NCBI GenBank assembly: GCA_035762345.1 | Contig: DASTPE010000082.1 | Coordinates: forward strand, 1 to 64,000 | From: SCGC-AG-212-J23 sp035762345 | Lineage (GTDB): Bacteria > Pseudomonadota > Gammaproteobacteria > Burkholderiales > SG8-39 | Reading direction: 5' to 3' | DNA length: 64,000 nucleotides | In this document: piece by piece, positions 18,486-27,403 of the stretch | Position numbering within the stretch: the stretch's first letter is position 1 | Layout: the number at the start of each line of letters is the position of its first letter | The notes under the pieces: generated by a model | What the model was told of the DNA's origin: nothing | What the model saw: only the letters and a program-made list of their open reading frames with translations | Databases searched by the model: none | Position numbers and translations under genes: made by a program

Positions 18486-19310
18486 TCAGTGATGCTCGTG
18501 CGCGAGCGCGATGTAGACGACGGTAAGCATCATGAAGATGTAGGCCTGCAAAACGACAATGAGGATATGGAATATCGCCCAGCCGAGCGCGAGCGGGACG
18601 GCGAAGATGGAGCCCACCAGGCCGGTCGCCGCCCAAAGCCACAGCAGCAGAAAAATGATCTCGCCAGCGTACATGTTGCCGAAGAGCCGCAGCGAGTGCG
18701 ACAGCGGCTTCGAAACGTACTCGATGATGTTGAAAAGCACATTGAACACCACGAGGAAAGGCGCCGCGAACCAGGGTTTCACGCCAAACGGGCTGCAAGT
18801 GAGCTCGTGAATCCAGCCGCCGAGGCCCTTGGCCGCGATGGCGAAGAAGATCATGAGCAGCCAGACCGAAAGCGAGAGCGCAAAGGTGGTGTTGACGTCC
18901 GCCGTGGGTACGAGGCGCCATTCATGCAGCTCGACCGCCCCGAGCATTACCGCCATGATGTCGACCGGCAGGAAATCCATCGCGTTCATCAACAGCACCC
19001 AGACGAACACCGTGAGCGCGGCAGGAGCGACGAACCGATTGCGGTCGCCGTGATGGAAAACGCCCTTCACTTGATCGTCAATGAACTCGAAGGCAAGCTC
19101 GACGAAGGCCTGGCGCTTGTTCGGCACGCCCGAGGTCGCTCCGCGAACCACCCACCAGATGAAGCCGATGCCTGCCACGCCGACGAGCAGCGCCGTTACC
19201 AGCGAATCCACATTCAGAGTCCAGAAGCCGCCGTCCCCCACCGGCTTGGTGAAGAACGTAAGGTGGTGCTGGATGTATTCCGTCGGGGTAAGCGCCTTGC
19301 CTGCGGCCAT
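18486..19310 (-). CDS. atpB: ATP synthase Fo subunit a
   Basis: Membrane stator with the proton half-channels, 274 aa. The essential Arg is in LSHSLRLFGNMYAGE, and the N-terminal region EYIQHHLTFF is typical of proteobacterial AtpB. Several long hydrophobic helices follow. It is preceded by atpI and followed by atpE. Confidence 0.96.
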   Translation of the reverse strand: MAAGKALTPTEYIQHHLTFFTKPVGDGGFWTLNVDSLVTALLVGVAGIGFIWWVVRGATSGVPNKRQAFVELAFEFIDDQVKGVFHHGDRNRFVAPAALTVFVWVLLMNAMDFLPVDIMAVMLGAVELHEWRLVPTADVNTTFALSLSVWLLMIFFAIAAKGLGGWIHELTCSPFGVKPWFAAPFLVVFNVLFNIIEYVSKPLSHSLRLFGNMYAGEIIFLLLWLWAATGLVGSIFAVPLALGWAIFHILIVVLQAYIFMMLTVVYIALAHEHH

Positions 19311-19319
19311 CTCAGTGCG

Positions 19320-19748
19320 TCAATACTCGCGAACGAAGAACGCCATCGCGAAAATGAGCATGGTGACGACGAACGAGCCAATGATCACGACCACAATGGC
19401 GTCGGCGTAGTTCGCAAGCACCAGCCACAGCAGAAGAACGGCCAGGCCGATTTTCACGGCTTCGGCGCGCAGCGCCCCGGCCAGAATTCCCCCTGCCGAA
19501 TTCCCGCTACCCCTTGCAGCGACCCATGCGGCCGCCAAGCCGGCGGTGATGCTGACGAGGCCCCCGGCGGCCGCAGAAACCGCGCCGTGGATGCCGATGA
19601 ACGCGGCTCCAGCAAGCGTCATCAACAGCGTGGCTGCTGCCTGCCACGCGATCACGGTGCGGATCGGCTTGCTCAAGCTGCGAAGCATGGCGTTCGGTTT
19701 CTCCGCACCGAGCAAAGCCGCGAAAGTATATCCGAACTCGGCGTTCAC
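19320..19748 (-). CDS. atpI: ATP synthase subunit I (AtpI-like)
   Basis: Small membrane protein thought to help assemble the c-ring, 142 aa from GTG 19748. It has four hydrophobic helices and the motif RAEAVKIGLAVLLLWLVL typical of AtpI. GTG 19748 overlaps the parB TGA and has AGGAAG 6 nt upstream; ATG 19688 (MLRSLSKPIRTVIAWQ, 122 aa) is also plausible because family similarity starts there. Either way it is translationally close to parB, joining the par and atp groups. Confidence 0.85.
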   Translation of the reverse strand: MNAEFGYTFAALLGAEKPNAMLRSLSKPIRTVIAWQAAATLLMTLAGAAFIGIHGAVSAAAGGLVSITAGLAAAWVAARGSGNSAGGILAGALRAEAVKIGLAVLLLWLVLANYADAIVVVIIGSFVVTMLIFAMAFFVREY

Positions 19749-20581
19749 CGGAGCTTCCTCAGAAGGGCATCGAGGTGATCCAGGCTCGAGTAGTGCACCA
19801 CGAGCTTGCCGCTGCCTTTCTTGCCTGCGCGGATCTCCACGGTCGTTCCAAGCCGCCCGGAGATCTCCTCCTCGAGCCGCGCGAGGTCGCGGTCAACGCG
19901 CTTGCGCCGAAGCGCCGGCCCTCGCAGCAGCGCGTTCACCAGTGCCTCGGTCTCGCGCACCGAGAGGCCCTTTGCGGCAACGCGCTTGCCCGCCTCGATC
20001 TGGCGCGCACCATCGAGCGCAAGGAGAGCGCGCGCGTGCCCCATCTCGAGCGCGCCTTCCATCACCATCTCCTGCACCGGCCGCGCGAGCTTCAGGAGCC
20101 GCAGCAGATTGGTGGTCGCGCTGCGCGAGCGTCCGACCGCGTCGGCGGCCTGCTCGTGGGTCATCTTAAACTCGTCGACCAGGCGCTGGATGCCGGCGGC
20201 TTCCTCCATCGGATTCAGGTTCTCGCGCTGGATGTTCTCAATGAGCGACATCGCGAGCGCGGCGTCGTCGGCCACTTCCCTTACGAGTGCGGGCACTTCA
20301 TCGAGTCCCGCCATCTGTGCTGCGCGCCAGCGTCGCTCGCCGGCGATCAGCTCGTAGCGGTCGCGATCCACCGGCCGCACGAGCAACGGCTGCATCAGCC
20401 CCTGCGAGCGGATCGACGCCGCAAGCTCGGCGAGCGCCTGCTGGTCCATCTTGGTCCGGGGCTGGTAGCGCCCTGGCCGAATGCGCGCGACTGGCAGCGT
20501 GAGCAGCGCGTCGCGCGGCCCGGCCTCAGTAGCGCTGCCGAGCAGTGCGTCCAGGCCGCGGCCAAGGCCTTTCGGTTTCAT
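19745..20581 (-). CDS. parB: Chromosome-partitioning protein ParB
   Basis: CTP-dependent DNA clamp that loads at parS, 278 aa. It has the ParA-interacting N-terminus KGLGRGLDALLG, the GERRWRAA arginine patch of the CTPase fold, a helix-turn-helix around MTHEQAADAVGRSRSATTNLLRLLKL, and a C-terminal dimerisation segment. It overlaps parA by ATGA. Its likely sites are the two palindromes at 23809-23850. Confidence 0.96.
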   Translation of the reverse strand: MKPKGLGRGLDALLGSATEAGPRDALLTLPVARIRPGRYQPRTKMDQQALAELAASIRSQGLMQPLLVRPVDRDRYELIAGERRWRAAQMAGLDEVPALVREVADDAALAMSLIENIQRENLNPMEEAAGIQRLVDEFKMTHEQAADAVGRSRSATTNLLRLLKLARPVQEMVMEGALEMGHARALLALDGARQIEAGKRVAAKGLSVRETEALVNALLRGPALRRKRVDRDLARLEEEISGRLGTTVEIRAGKKGSGKLVVHYSSLDHLDALLRKLR

Positions 20582-21351
20582 GAGTAAGCCACCTCCCGTT
20601 CAAGCATCTCGCCCGCGAGCGCGATATAGGCCTGCGCGCCCTTCGAGCTCGGATCCCAGAGAACCGCCGGCACGCCATAGCTCGGAGCTTCGGCGAGGCG
20701 CACATTGCGCGGCACGAGCGTGCGGAACACTTTGTCGCCGAAGTGCGCCTCCAGCTCCCTCGATACTTGCTGGGATAGCGTGTTGCGCGGGTCGTACATC
20801 GTGCGTAGCAGCCCCGCGATGTCGAGCGTCGGATTAAGGTTGGCGCGCACGCGCTTGATCGTCCCAACGAGATCGGAAAGCCCTTCGAGCGCGTAGTATT
20901 CGCATTGCATCGGGATCAGCACACGGTGGGCCGCAGCAAGCGCGTTCACCGTAAGCAGACTGAGCGAGGGCGGGCAGTCGATGAGGACGTAGTCATAATC
21001 GGTGCCGACCCGCTCGAGCGCCGCCTTGAGTCGCGTCTCGCGCGAAGGCAGCTCCACCAACTCCACTTCCGCGCCGGCAAGCTCCCGGTTCGCGGGCACG
21101 AGATCGTAGCCACCGCGCTCGGCACGCACGCGAATGCCAGAGAGTTCTCCCAAGCCGAGCAGCGCGTGGTAGACAGTGCGCGCCAGCCCTCGCTTGTCCA
21201 CTCCGCTGCCCATGGTGGCATTGCCTTGCGGGTCGATGTCGACAAGAAGCACGCGCCGTCCCGCCTGCGCAAGCGCGGCGGCGAGGTTGACAGTCGTCGT
21301 CGTTTTGCCGACGCCGCCCTTTTGGTTCACTACGGCGACGACGCGGGGCAT
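20578..21351 (-). CDS. parA: Chromosome-partitioning ATPase ParA
   Basis: MinD/ParA-type ATPase driving origin segregation, 257 aa. The deviant Walker A KGGVGKTTT is at residues 11-19, and VLLVDIDPQGNATMGSG and YVLIDCPPSLSLLTVNAL are the other nucleotide motifs. ATG 21351 gives the family start MPRVVAVVNQKGG; the longer frame upstream belongs to rsmG in another register. It overlaps the end of rsmG by 22 nt. Confidence 0.96.
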   Translation of the reverse strand: MPRVVAVVNQKGGVGKTTTTVNLAAALAQAGRRVLLVDIDPQGNATMGSGVDKRGLARTVYHALLGLGELSGIRVRAERGGYDLVPANRELAGAEVELVELPSRETRLKAALERVGTDYDYVLIDCPPSLSLLTVNALAAAHRVLIPMQCEYYALEGLSDLVGTIKRVRANLNPTLDIAGLLRTMYDPRNTLSQQVSRELEAHFGDKVFRTLVPRNVRLAEAPSYGVPAVLWDPSSKGAQAYIALAGEMLEREVAYS

Positions 21352-21950
21352 AGGACCAGATGACGCTGCGCCTCGAGCAGGGGTACGCGCAGCTCGATCA
21401 GCGAGCAATCCGCCCGCCGGTCCGGCGGGGCAGCTCCTTTCATCGCAGCGAGCATTCCACTGGGAGAAACCAAGTGTCGGCAGGCTGCGATGAAGTCGCC
21501 GAGCGCGGCGAACGCTCTCGAGATCACCAGGTCGAAAAGCGGCTGCGGGTGCCAGGCTTCGACCCGGCCCTCGTGCACGTCCACGTTGTCGAGTTCCAGC
21601 TCGATTGCCGCTTGGCGCAGAAACGCCGCCTTCTTCTGGCTCGACTCGGCGAGGGCCACGCGCCAGCCCGGGCGCGCGATGGCCAGCGGAATTCCCGGCA
21701 GCCCCGCTCCCGAGCCGGCGTCCGCGAGCCGTGCTTCTGCGGCCGCGAGCGGCAGATGCGGGAGCACTGACAGGGAATCGAGCAAGTGATGCGGCACCAT
21801 GGCGACCGGATCGCGTATCGCCGTCAGGCTGTAAGTGCGATTCCACTTCGCAAGCAGCGCAACATAATCAAGCAACCGCTCGCGCGCTCCCCGGGGTAGC
21901 TCGAGCGCCATTTCCCCAAGGCCGCGGTCGAGCGCGGCGTGCGGCGTCAT
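21330..21950 (-). CDS. rsmG: 16S rRNA m7G527 methyltransferase
   Basis: SAM-dependent methyltransferase acting on G527 of 16S rRNA, 206 aa. It has the Rsm G motifs YVALLAKWNRTYSLTAIRDP and the SAM-binding DAGSGAGLPGIPLAI. It overlaps mnmG upstream (ATGA) and parA downstream, as in most origin clusters. Confidence 0.95.
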   Translation of the reverse strand: MTPHAALDRGLGEMALELPRGARERLLDYVALLAKWNRTYSLTAIRDPVAMVPHHLLDSLSVLPHLPLAAAEARLADAGSGAGLPGIPLAIARPGWRVALAESSQKKAAFLRQAAIELELDNVDVHEGRVEAWHPQPLFDLVISRAFAALGDFIAACRHLVSPSGMLAAMKGAAPPDRRADCSLIELRVPLLEAQRHLVLCPASSP

Positions 21951-23785
21951 GCCCTCTTCTTGTCTAGCCCCCGAAAGCCCCGTTTCAAGTGCACTAGCAA
22001 CAACGAAATTGCCGCCGGCGTCACGCCGGAAATGCGTGCCGCTTGGCCCACGGTTTCGGGGCGATGGCGGTTCAGCTTTTGCTGCACTTCCGTGGATAGT
22101 CCCCGAACTTCCCGATAATCCATATCGAGCGGCAGCGCACGGGACTCCAAGTCCGCACGCCGGGCCACTTCCTCGCGCTGGCGCAGGATGTAGCCCTCGT
22201 ACTTGGCTTGGATCTCAACTTGCTCTGCCACTGTTGGGTCATCAACGGGGTCGGTTACAACGTCGTGATACCGCACCTCTGGACGTTTTAGAGCTTCATA
22301 AATTAGCCGATTTTCAAGATGGCTAGCGCTTACATACAAGCGTTTCAATCGAGCGGTCTCGTTGGCCACGGCGTCTCGCTTCCGATTGAAAGCATCCCAG
22401 CGCGCATCCGATACGAGGCCGAGTCGGTAGCCGATCTCCGTCAGCCGAAGATCGGCGTTGTCTTCACGCAGCATGAGCCGATACTCGGCGCGACTAGTGA
22501 ACATGCGGTAGGGCTCGGAGACCCCCCGTGTAACTAGGTCGTCCACCAGGACTCCTAGGTAAGCCTCGTCGCGCTTCGGGCACCAAGGGTCCCGCTCCAA
22601 AGAATGCAGCCCGGCATTCAATCCCGCTAGCAATCCCTGGGCTGCGGCCTCTTCATAGCCGGTGGTTCCGTTGATCTGTCCGGCGAAATAGAGTCCGGCA
22701 ACCGCCTTGGTTTCTAGCGAGCTCTTTAGGTTTCGTGGATCGAAGTAGTCGTATTCGATGGCGTAGCCCGGGCGGGTAATGTGCGCACGCTCCAGCCCTC
22801 GGATCGAACGGACGAGTTCCACCTGGATGTCAAACGGAAGGCTGGTCGAGATCCCGTTCGGGTAGATCTCGTTCGTGGTCAAGCCCTCCGGCTCGAGGAA
22901 AATCTGGTGGCTCGGCTTGCCCGCGAAACGATGGACCTTGTCCTCAATCGACGGGCAGTAGCGCGGGCCGACGCCTTGGATCACGCCGGTAAACATCGGC
23001 GAGCGATCCAAGCCGGCACGGATGATCTCGTGGGTTCGCGTATTCGTGTGCGTGATCCAGCACGGCAGCTGTCGAGGATGCATCTCGCGCCGACCGATAA
23101 ACGAGAACACAGGCTCGGGAACGTCTCCCGGCTGCTCTTCCAGCCCATCGAAGTCAATCGTCCGGGCGTCAAGCCGGGGTGGCGTTCCGGTCTTCAGCCG
23201 ACCCACTGGAAGCTTCATCTCCCGCAGCTTGGCCGCCAGTGCAATCGCTGCCGGGTCGCCGGCCCGGCCAGCCTGGTAGTTCCGCAGGCCAACGTGGATC
23301 AGCCCGGAAAGGAAAGTGCCAGTGGTGAGCACAACCGCTCGGGCGCGAAACTTGAGCCCCAACTGGGTGACAACCCCTGCGGCTTCATCGCCCTCAAGCA
23401 CGATGTCGTCCACGGGCTGCTGGAAAAGCCAAAGGTTGGGTTGCGTTTCGAGTCGGCGGCGAATGGCCTGCCGATAAAGCACGCGGTCGGCTTGGGCCCT
23501 CGTGGCGCGAACTGCGGGGCCTTTCGACGCGTTCAGCGTACGAAACTGGATGCCAGCCTCGTCTGTGGCGAACGCCATCGCGCCATCGAGAGCATCGATT
23601 TCCCTCACAAGGTGCCCTTTGCCGATACCACCGATCGAGGGGTTGCACGACATCTGGCCCAACGTTTCGATGCTGTGCGTGAGGAGGAGGGTGCGGCACC
23701 CCAGGCGGGAAGCAGCCAGCGCGGCCTCGGTGCCGGCGTGCCCGCCGCCGACGACGATCACATCAAACGTCTGGGGGAACAGCAT
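21947..23785 (-). CDS. mnmG: tRNA uridine-5-carboxymethylaminomethyl modification enzyme MnmG
   Basis: FAD enzyme that with MnmE modifies U34 of tRNAs, 612 aa. It has the FAD motif VVGGGHAGTEAALAASRLG near the N-terminus, the SCNPSIGGIGKGHLVREIDALDG motif, and a C-terminal MnmE-binding helical region (ISGVTPAAISLLLVHLKR). ATG 23785 (MLFPQTFDVIVVGGG) is the family start. Its partner mnmE is at 26081-27403. Two parS sites sit in its upstream region. Confidence 0.97.
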   Translation of the reverse strand: MLFPQTFDVIVVGGGHAGTEAALAASRLGCRTLLLTHSIETLGQMSCNPSIGGIGKGHLVREIDALDGAMAFATDEAGIQFRTLNASKGPAVRATRAQADRVLYRQAIRRRLETQPNLWLFQQPVDDIVLEGDEAAGVVTQLGLKFRARAVVLTTGTFLSGLIHVGLRNYQAGRAGDPAAIALAAKLREMKLPVGRLKTGTPPRLDARTIDFDGLEEQPGDVPEPVFSFIGRREMHPRQLPCWITHTNTRTHEIIRAGLDRSPMFTGVIQGVGPRYCPSIEDKVHRFAGKPSHQIFLEPEGLTTNEIYPNGISTSLPFDIQVELVRSIRGLERAHITRPGYAIEYDYFDPRNLKSSLETKAVAGLYFAGQINGTTGYEEAAAQGLLAGLNAGLHSLERDPWCPKRDEAYLGVLVDDLVTRGVSEPYRMFTSRAEYRLMLREDNADLRLTEIGYRLGLVSDARWDAFNRKRDAVANETARLKRLYVSASHLENRLIYEALKRPEVRYHDVVTDPVDDPTVAEQVEIQAKYEGYILRQREEVARRADLESRALPLDMDYREVRGLSTEVQQKLNRHRPETVGQAARISGVTPAAISLLLVHLKRGFRGLDKKRA

Positions 23786-23808
23786 GGGGTGCGAAATTTT
23801 ACGCGATG

Positions 23809-23822
23809 GTTCCACGTGAAAC
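23809..23822. promoter_or_regulatory. parS-like site 1
   Basis: GTTCCACGTGAAAC, a near-perfect match to the ParB target (core GTTTCACGTGAAAC) with one arm base changed. It lies 23 bp before the mnmG start and near parAB, the usual place for origin-proximal parS. Confidence 0.85.
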
Positions 23823-23836
23823 TACTTGCGTTCGAC

Positions 23837-23850
23837 GTTCCACGTGGAAC
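23837..23850. promoter_or_regulatory. parS-like site 2
   Basis: GTTCCACGTGGAAC, a perfect 14-bp palindrome, 14 bp from site 1 on the pckG side. It deviates symmetrically from the canonical core (T to C in both arms). Centre-to-centre spacing is 28 bp, just under three helical turns. Another small inverted repeat, TGCTGC-ATT-GCAGCA (23862-23876), follows. Confidence 0.85.
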
Positions 23851-23939
23851 GATGGCTCTTTGCTGCATTGCAGCATAGACCTCGCTCGGGCCTGGCTGGC
23901 TTCGCGGCGCGGCCGCCGATGCGGCCGGCGCGCTTTCTG

Positions 23940-25787
23940 CTAAGCCGCCAGTTCTTCGTGCATACGGCCGCGCCGAGCTTCAAGCGCCGGGGGCAGTCGC
24001 GCGCCGAGCTTCGCGAAGAGTTCGTCGTGCGAGTGCAGCTCGTCCTTCCACGCTGCCGAATCGATACGAGTGAGCTCGGCGAAACGGGCAGCGGTCATCT
24101 TTTCGAGGCCACTCCAGTTGAGATCCTCGTAACGCGGCATTACCCCGAGAGCGGTTTCAGCGCCCTGACCACCGCCCTGGCAGCGCTCCACGATCCACGC
24201 AAGCACGCGCATGTTCTCGCTGAAGCCGGGCCACAGAAACTTCCCACTCGCGTCGCGCCTGAACCAGTTTACGCGAAAGATTTTCGGAGGGTGCGTCACC
24301 GCCCGTCCCATCTTCAGCCAGTGGGCGAAATAGTCGCCCATGTTGTATCCGCAGAAAGCGAGCATGGCCATAGGGTCGCGGCGCACGACGCCCACCTTGC
24401 CGGTAATTGCCGCTGTCGTTTCTGACCCGAGCGTTGCCGCCATATAAACGCCCTCTTCCCAGCTCGGCGCCTCGACGACAAGCGGTACGGTGGTGGAGCG
24501 GCGGCCACCGAAGATGAAGGCCGAGATGGGCACTCCGGCCGGGTCCTCCCAGGCGGGATCCATCGAGGGGCATTGCGCTGCCGGCACGGTGAAGCGCGCG
24601 TTGGGGTGCGCCGCGAGCCGGCCCTTCTTGCCGTCCTCCGGTGTCCACGGCTTGCCCTGCCAGTCAGTGAGGCAAGCCGGCGGTTCTTCTGTCATCCCTT
24701 CCCACCAAACGTCGCCTTCGGGCGTGAGCGCAACATTGGTGAAAATCACATTGCAATGCAGCATTTTCATCGCGTTCGGATTCGTCTGGTGCGAAGTTCC
24801 GGGCGCGACGCCAAACAGCCCGTATTCCGGGTTAATGGCGCGCAAGCGCCCGTCGCCAGCGGGCTTGATCCAGGCGATGTCCTCTCCGATCGTGGTCACC
24901 TTCCAGCCAGCGAACCCGGCTGGCGGAATGAGCATCGCGAGATTGGTCTTGCCGCACGCTGAGGGGAAGGCCGCGGCAACATAGGTCTTCTCCCCCGAGG
25001 GAGCCTGAACTCCCAGGATCAGCATGTGCTCGGCGAGCCAGCCTTCGTCGCGCGCCATCACCGAAGCGATACGCAGCGCGAGACACTTCTTGCCGAGGAG
25101 CGCGTTGCCGCCGTAGCCCGATCCGTACGACCAGATCTCGCGCGTCTCGGGGAAGTGCACTATCCACTTCTCCCGCTCGTTGGATGGCCAGGCGACGTCC
25201 TCTTGTCCGGGGCCAAGCGGCATTCCCACCGAATGCACGCAGGGGACGAAAGCGCCTTCCTCGCCGAGCCATTCGGCGACCTCGCGTCCCATGCGCGTCA
25301 TGATGCGCATGTTGACCGCTACGTATGCCGAGTCTGAGATCTCGACGCCGACCTGTGCGATCGGCGAACCGATAGGCCCCATCGAGAAGGGCATCACGTA
25401 CATCGTGCGCCCGCGCATGCAACCGTCGAAGAGGTGCTTAAGCGTCGCGCGCATCTCGCGCGGTTCTAACCAGTTGTTCGTCGGGCCGGCGTCTTCCTTC
25501 TTTTCACTGCAGATGAACGTCCGATCCTCCATGCGCGCAACATCGCTGGGATGCGAACGCGCCAGGTAGGAGCCCGGTCGCAGCTCCGGACTCAATCGAA
25601 TAAATGTGCCGCTTGCAACAAGCCCTCCGCACAGCCGGTCGTACTCCGCATCCGAGCCGTCACACCACGCGACGCGCTCCGGCTTCGCCAGGCGCGCCAC
25701 CTCCGAAACCCATTGCCGCAGGGCCCGATGACGCACCCATGAAGGGGCATTCGGGGGTTGGATGGGGGTAGTGCCGGGCGCATTCAT
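23940..25787 (-). CDS. pckG: Phosphoenolpyruvate carboxykinase (GTP)
   Basis: Converts oxaloacetate and GTP to PEP, CO2 and GDP in gluconeogenesis; 615 aa, normal for the GTP class. The P-loop has the class-typical cysteine, FPSACGKTN. Other hallmarks are SYGSGYGGNALLGKKC, the R-rich GGRRSTTVPLV loop and the NWFRRD motif. ATG 25787 (MNAPGTTPIQPP) is preceded by GGAG about 10 nt upstream. It sits between mnmG and mnmE, an unusual insertion into the origin cluster. Confidence 0.96.
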   Translation of the reverse strand: MNAPGTTPIQPPNAPSWVRHRALRQWVSEVARLAKPERVAWCDGSDAEYDRLCGGLVASGTFIRLSPELRPGSYLARSHPSDVARMEDRTFICSEKKEDAGPTNNWLEPREMRATLKHLFDGCMRGRTMYVMPFSMGPIGSPIAQVGVEISDSAYVAVNMRIMTRMGREVAEWLGEEGAFVPCVHSVGMPLGPGQEDVAWPSNEREKWIVHFPETREIWSYGSGYGGNALLGKKCLALRIASVMARDEGWLAEHMLILGVQAPSGEKTYVAAAFPSACGKTNLAMLIPPAGFAGWKVTTIGEDIAWIKPAGDGRLRAINPEYGLFGVAPGTSHQTNPNAMKMLHCNVIFTNVALTPEGDVWWEGMTEEPPACLTDWQGKPWTPEDGKKGRLAAHPNARFTVPAAQCPSMDPAWEDPAGVPISAFIFGGRRSTTVPLVVEAPSWEEGVYMAATLGSETTAAITGKVGVVRRDPMAMLAFCGYNMGDYFAHWLKMGRAVTHPPKIFRVNWFRRDASGKFLWPGFSENMRVLAWIVERCQGGGQGAETALGVMPRYEDLNWSGLEKMTAARFAELTRIDSAAWKDELHSHDELFAKLGARLPPALEARRGRMHEELAA

Positions 25788-25802
25788 CGCTTGCTCACTC
25801 CA

Positions 25803-25834
25803 GAAAGGCAAACGGCCCAGCGCGGGCTGGGCCG
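25803..25834 (-). terminator. Hairpin with T-rich tail in the pckG leader
   Basis: Perfect 9-bp stem CGGCCCAGC-GCGG-GCTGGGCCG (25813-25834). On the minus strand it is followed by TTTGCCTTTCT. It lies 26 nt upstream of the pckG ATG and about 250 nt downstream of mnmE. It may terminate mnmE transcripts or, because a TAGAAT -10-like box lies upstream at 25864-25869, act as an attenuator or leader structure for pckG. Confidence 0.5.
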
Positions 25835-26080
25835 GATCGCACGCAGAGTACTGTGCTCAAGGGATTCTAGCACCGGGTCCCAGCTCGCCGTGTTGGGCCC
25901 ATTCAGCCTACGTGCAGAATAAATGCGTCTAAACAAAAGCTTAGCGCACTCTAAACGGAGACCGAAGAGCCGTGCAAAGCGAAACGGAAGCGGTAGTCCC
26001 GAGGCTCAAGCCGGCACGTAGCGAAGGCAATGGTACGCAGAGCGCGAGCGCTGGATTGGTCCAGCGGTCGCGCCCCGCCC
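25835..26080 (-). other. Non-coding interval between mnmE and pckG
   Basis: About 250 nt without a convincing gene. It has a relatively AT-rich patch (about 25910-25955) and, on the minus strand, a TAGAAT -10-like hexamer at 25864-25869 without a good -35. This is the likely promoter region of pckG. I see no tRNA or recognised riboswitch here. Confidence 0.4.
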
Positions 26081-27403
26081 TCATTTCCCGATGCAAAACC
26101 GGGCGAAGATTTCGCCGAGCAGGTCGTCGGCACTGAATTCCCCGGTGATCGAGCCGAGCGCGGCGTGCGCGAGGCGCAGCTCCTCGGCGAAAAACTCCCA
26201 GCGCCGGCTTTCCCGCGCCGCGGCGTCGAGATGGGCGCGCGCCCGCTCAAGCGCCCTGAGGTGGCGTTCGCGTGCGAGGAAAACCGGCTCGCCGCTCGAG
26301 GACCAGCCTGCCGCTTCGAGAATTGTCCGCCGTAGCTGCTCGATCCCTTGCCCCGTCTTCGCCGAGACTGCAAGCGCACCGGCCGGGGCGACAAATCCGG
26401 GCGCGAGATCGGTCTTGTTGTAGACCTCGATGACCGGAACCCGCCTTGGCAGATTTTCGATCTCTTCCTTGCCCCGGGGCGCATCGAAGACCGCGATCAC
26501 CGCGTCGGCGCGCTCCAGCTCGCGCTGCGCGCGCTCGACACCGATGCGCTCGACGAGGTCGGTGGACGAGCGCAAACCCGCGGTATCCACCAGCACCAGA
26601 GGAACGCCTTCGATCTGGATCGGCTCACGCAGCGCGTCGCGCGTCGTGCCGGCAACCGGCGTGACAATCGCGCGCTCGTCGCCCGCGAGACGATTGAGCA
26701 GGCTCGACTTGCCGACGTTTGGGCGCCCGGCGAGCACGACGTGAATGCCGCTGCGCAGCAGGCTTCCCTGACGGCTTTTGGCAATCACGTCTTCGAGCGC
26801 GGCGCGCACCGTGCCGAGCCTCCCGGCAGCATCCTCGCGATGCAAAGCGTCGACTTCCTCTTCGGGAAAGTCGAGCATCGCCTCTGTGAGCGCCCGCAAC
26901 TCCGTCAGCTGGGACTGAAGCGCAGCAAGCGCCGTGGAAAACTCGCCCGCGAGCGAGCGCAAAGCCGAGCGAGCTGCTTCGCGGCTCGCGGCGTCGATGA
27001 GGTCGGCGACCGCCTCGGCTTGCGCGAGGTCCAGCTTGCCCTCAAGAAAGGCGCGGCGCGTGAACTCGCCGGGCTCGGCGAGGCGCGCGCCCGCGTCCAC
27101 GCACGCCGAGAGCAAAGCGTGCATCACCACCGGGCCGCCATGACCCTGCAACTCGAGCACCGGCTCGCCCGTATAAGAGTGCGGCTCGGGGAAATACAGC
27201 GCGATACCTTCGTCGAGCGCCTCGCCGCGCACGTCCCGAAAAATTGCATGCGTCGCATGCCGCGGTTCGGGCAGACGGCCGACGATGCTTCTGGCGATCG
27301 CCGGAGCGCGTGGGCCTGAAAGCCGCAGCACCCCGATGCCGCCGCGACCTGCCGGGGTGGCGATCGCGACGATGGTATCGCGAGTCAATTCATCGCTTGG
27401 CAT
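26081..27403 (-). CDS. mnmE: tRNA modification GTPase MnmE
   Basis: GTPase partner of MnmG, 440 aa. The N-terminal formyl-THF-binding domain begins DTIVAIATPAGRGGIGVLRLSG; the GTPase domain has GRPNVGKSSLLNRLAG, DTAGLR and YNKTDL; the protein ends in the diagnostic CIGK. The start overlaps the yidC end by 14 nt. Confidence 0.97.
   Translation of the reverse strand: MPSDELTRDTIVAIATPAGRGGIGVLRLSGPRAPAIARSIVGRLPEPRHATHAIFRDVRGEALDEGIALYFPEPHSYTGEPVLELQGHGGPVVMHALLSACVDAGARLAEPGEFTRRAFLEGKLDLAQAEAVADLIDAASREAARSALRSLAGEFSTALAALQSQLTELRALTEAMLDFPEEEVDALHREDAAGRLGTVRAALEDVIAKSRQGSLLRSGIHVVLAGRPNVGKSSLLNRLAGDERAIVTPVAGTTRDALREPIQIEGVPLVLVDTAGLRSSTDLVERIGVERAQRELERADAVIAVFDAPRGKEEIENLPRRVPVIEVYNKTDLAPGFVAPAGALAVSAKTGQGIEQLRRTILEAAGWSSSGEPVFLARERHLRALERARAHLDAAARESRRWEFFAEELRLAHAALGSITGEFSADDLLGEIFARFCIGK

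Noticed and set aside
23905..23932. GC-rich hairpin just after the pckG stop as a terminator
   Set aside because: The stem is good but no T-tract follows on the minus strand; it may be chance in GC-rich sequence.
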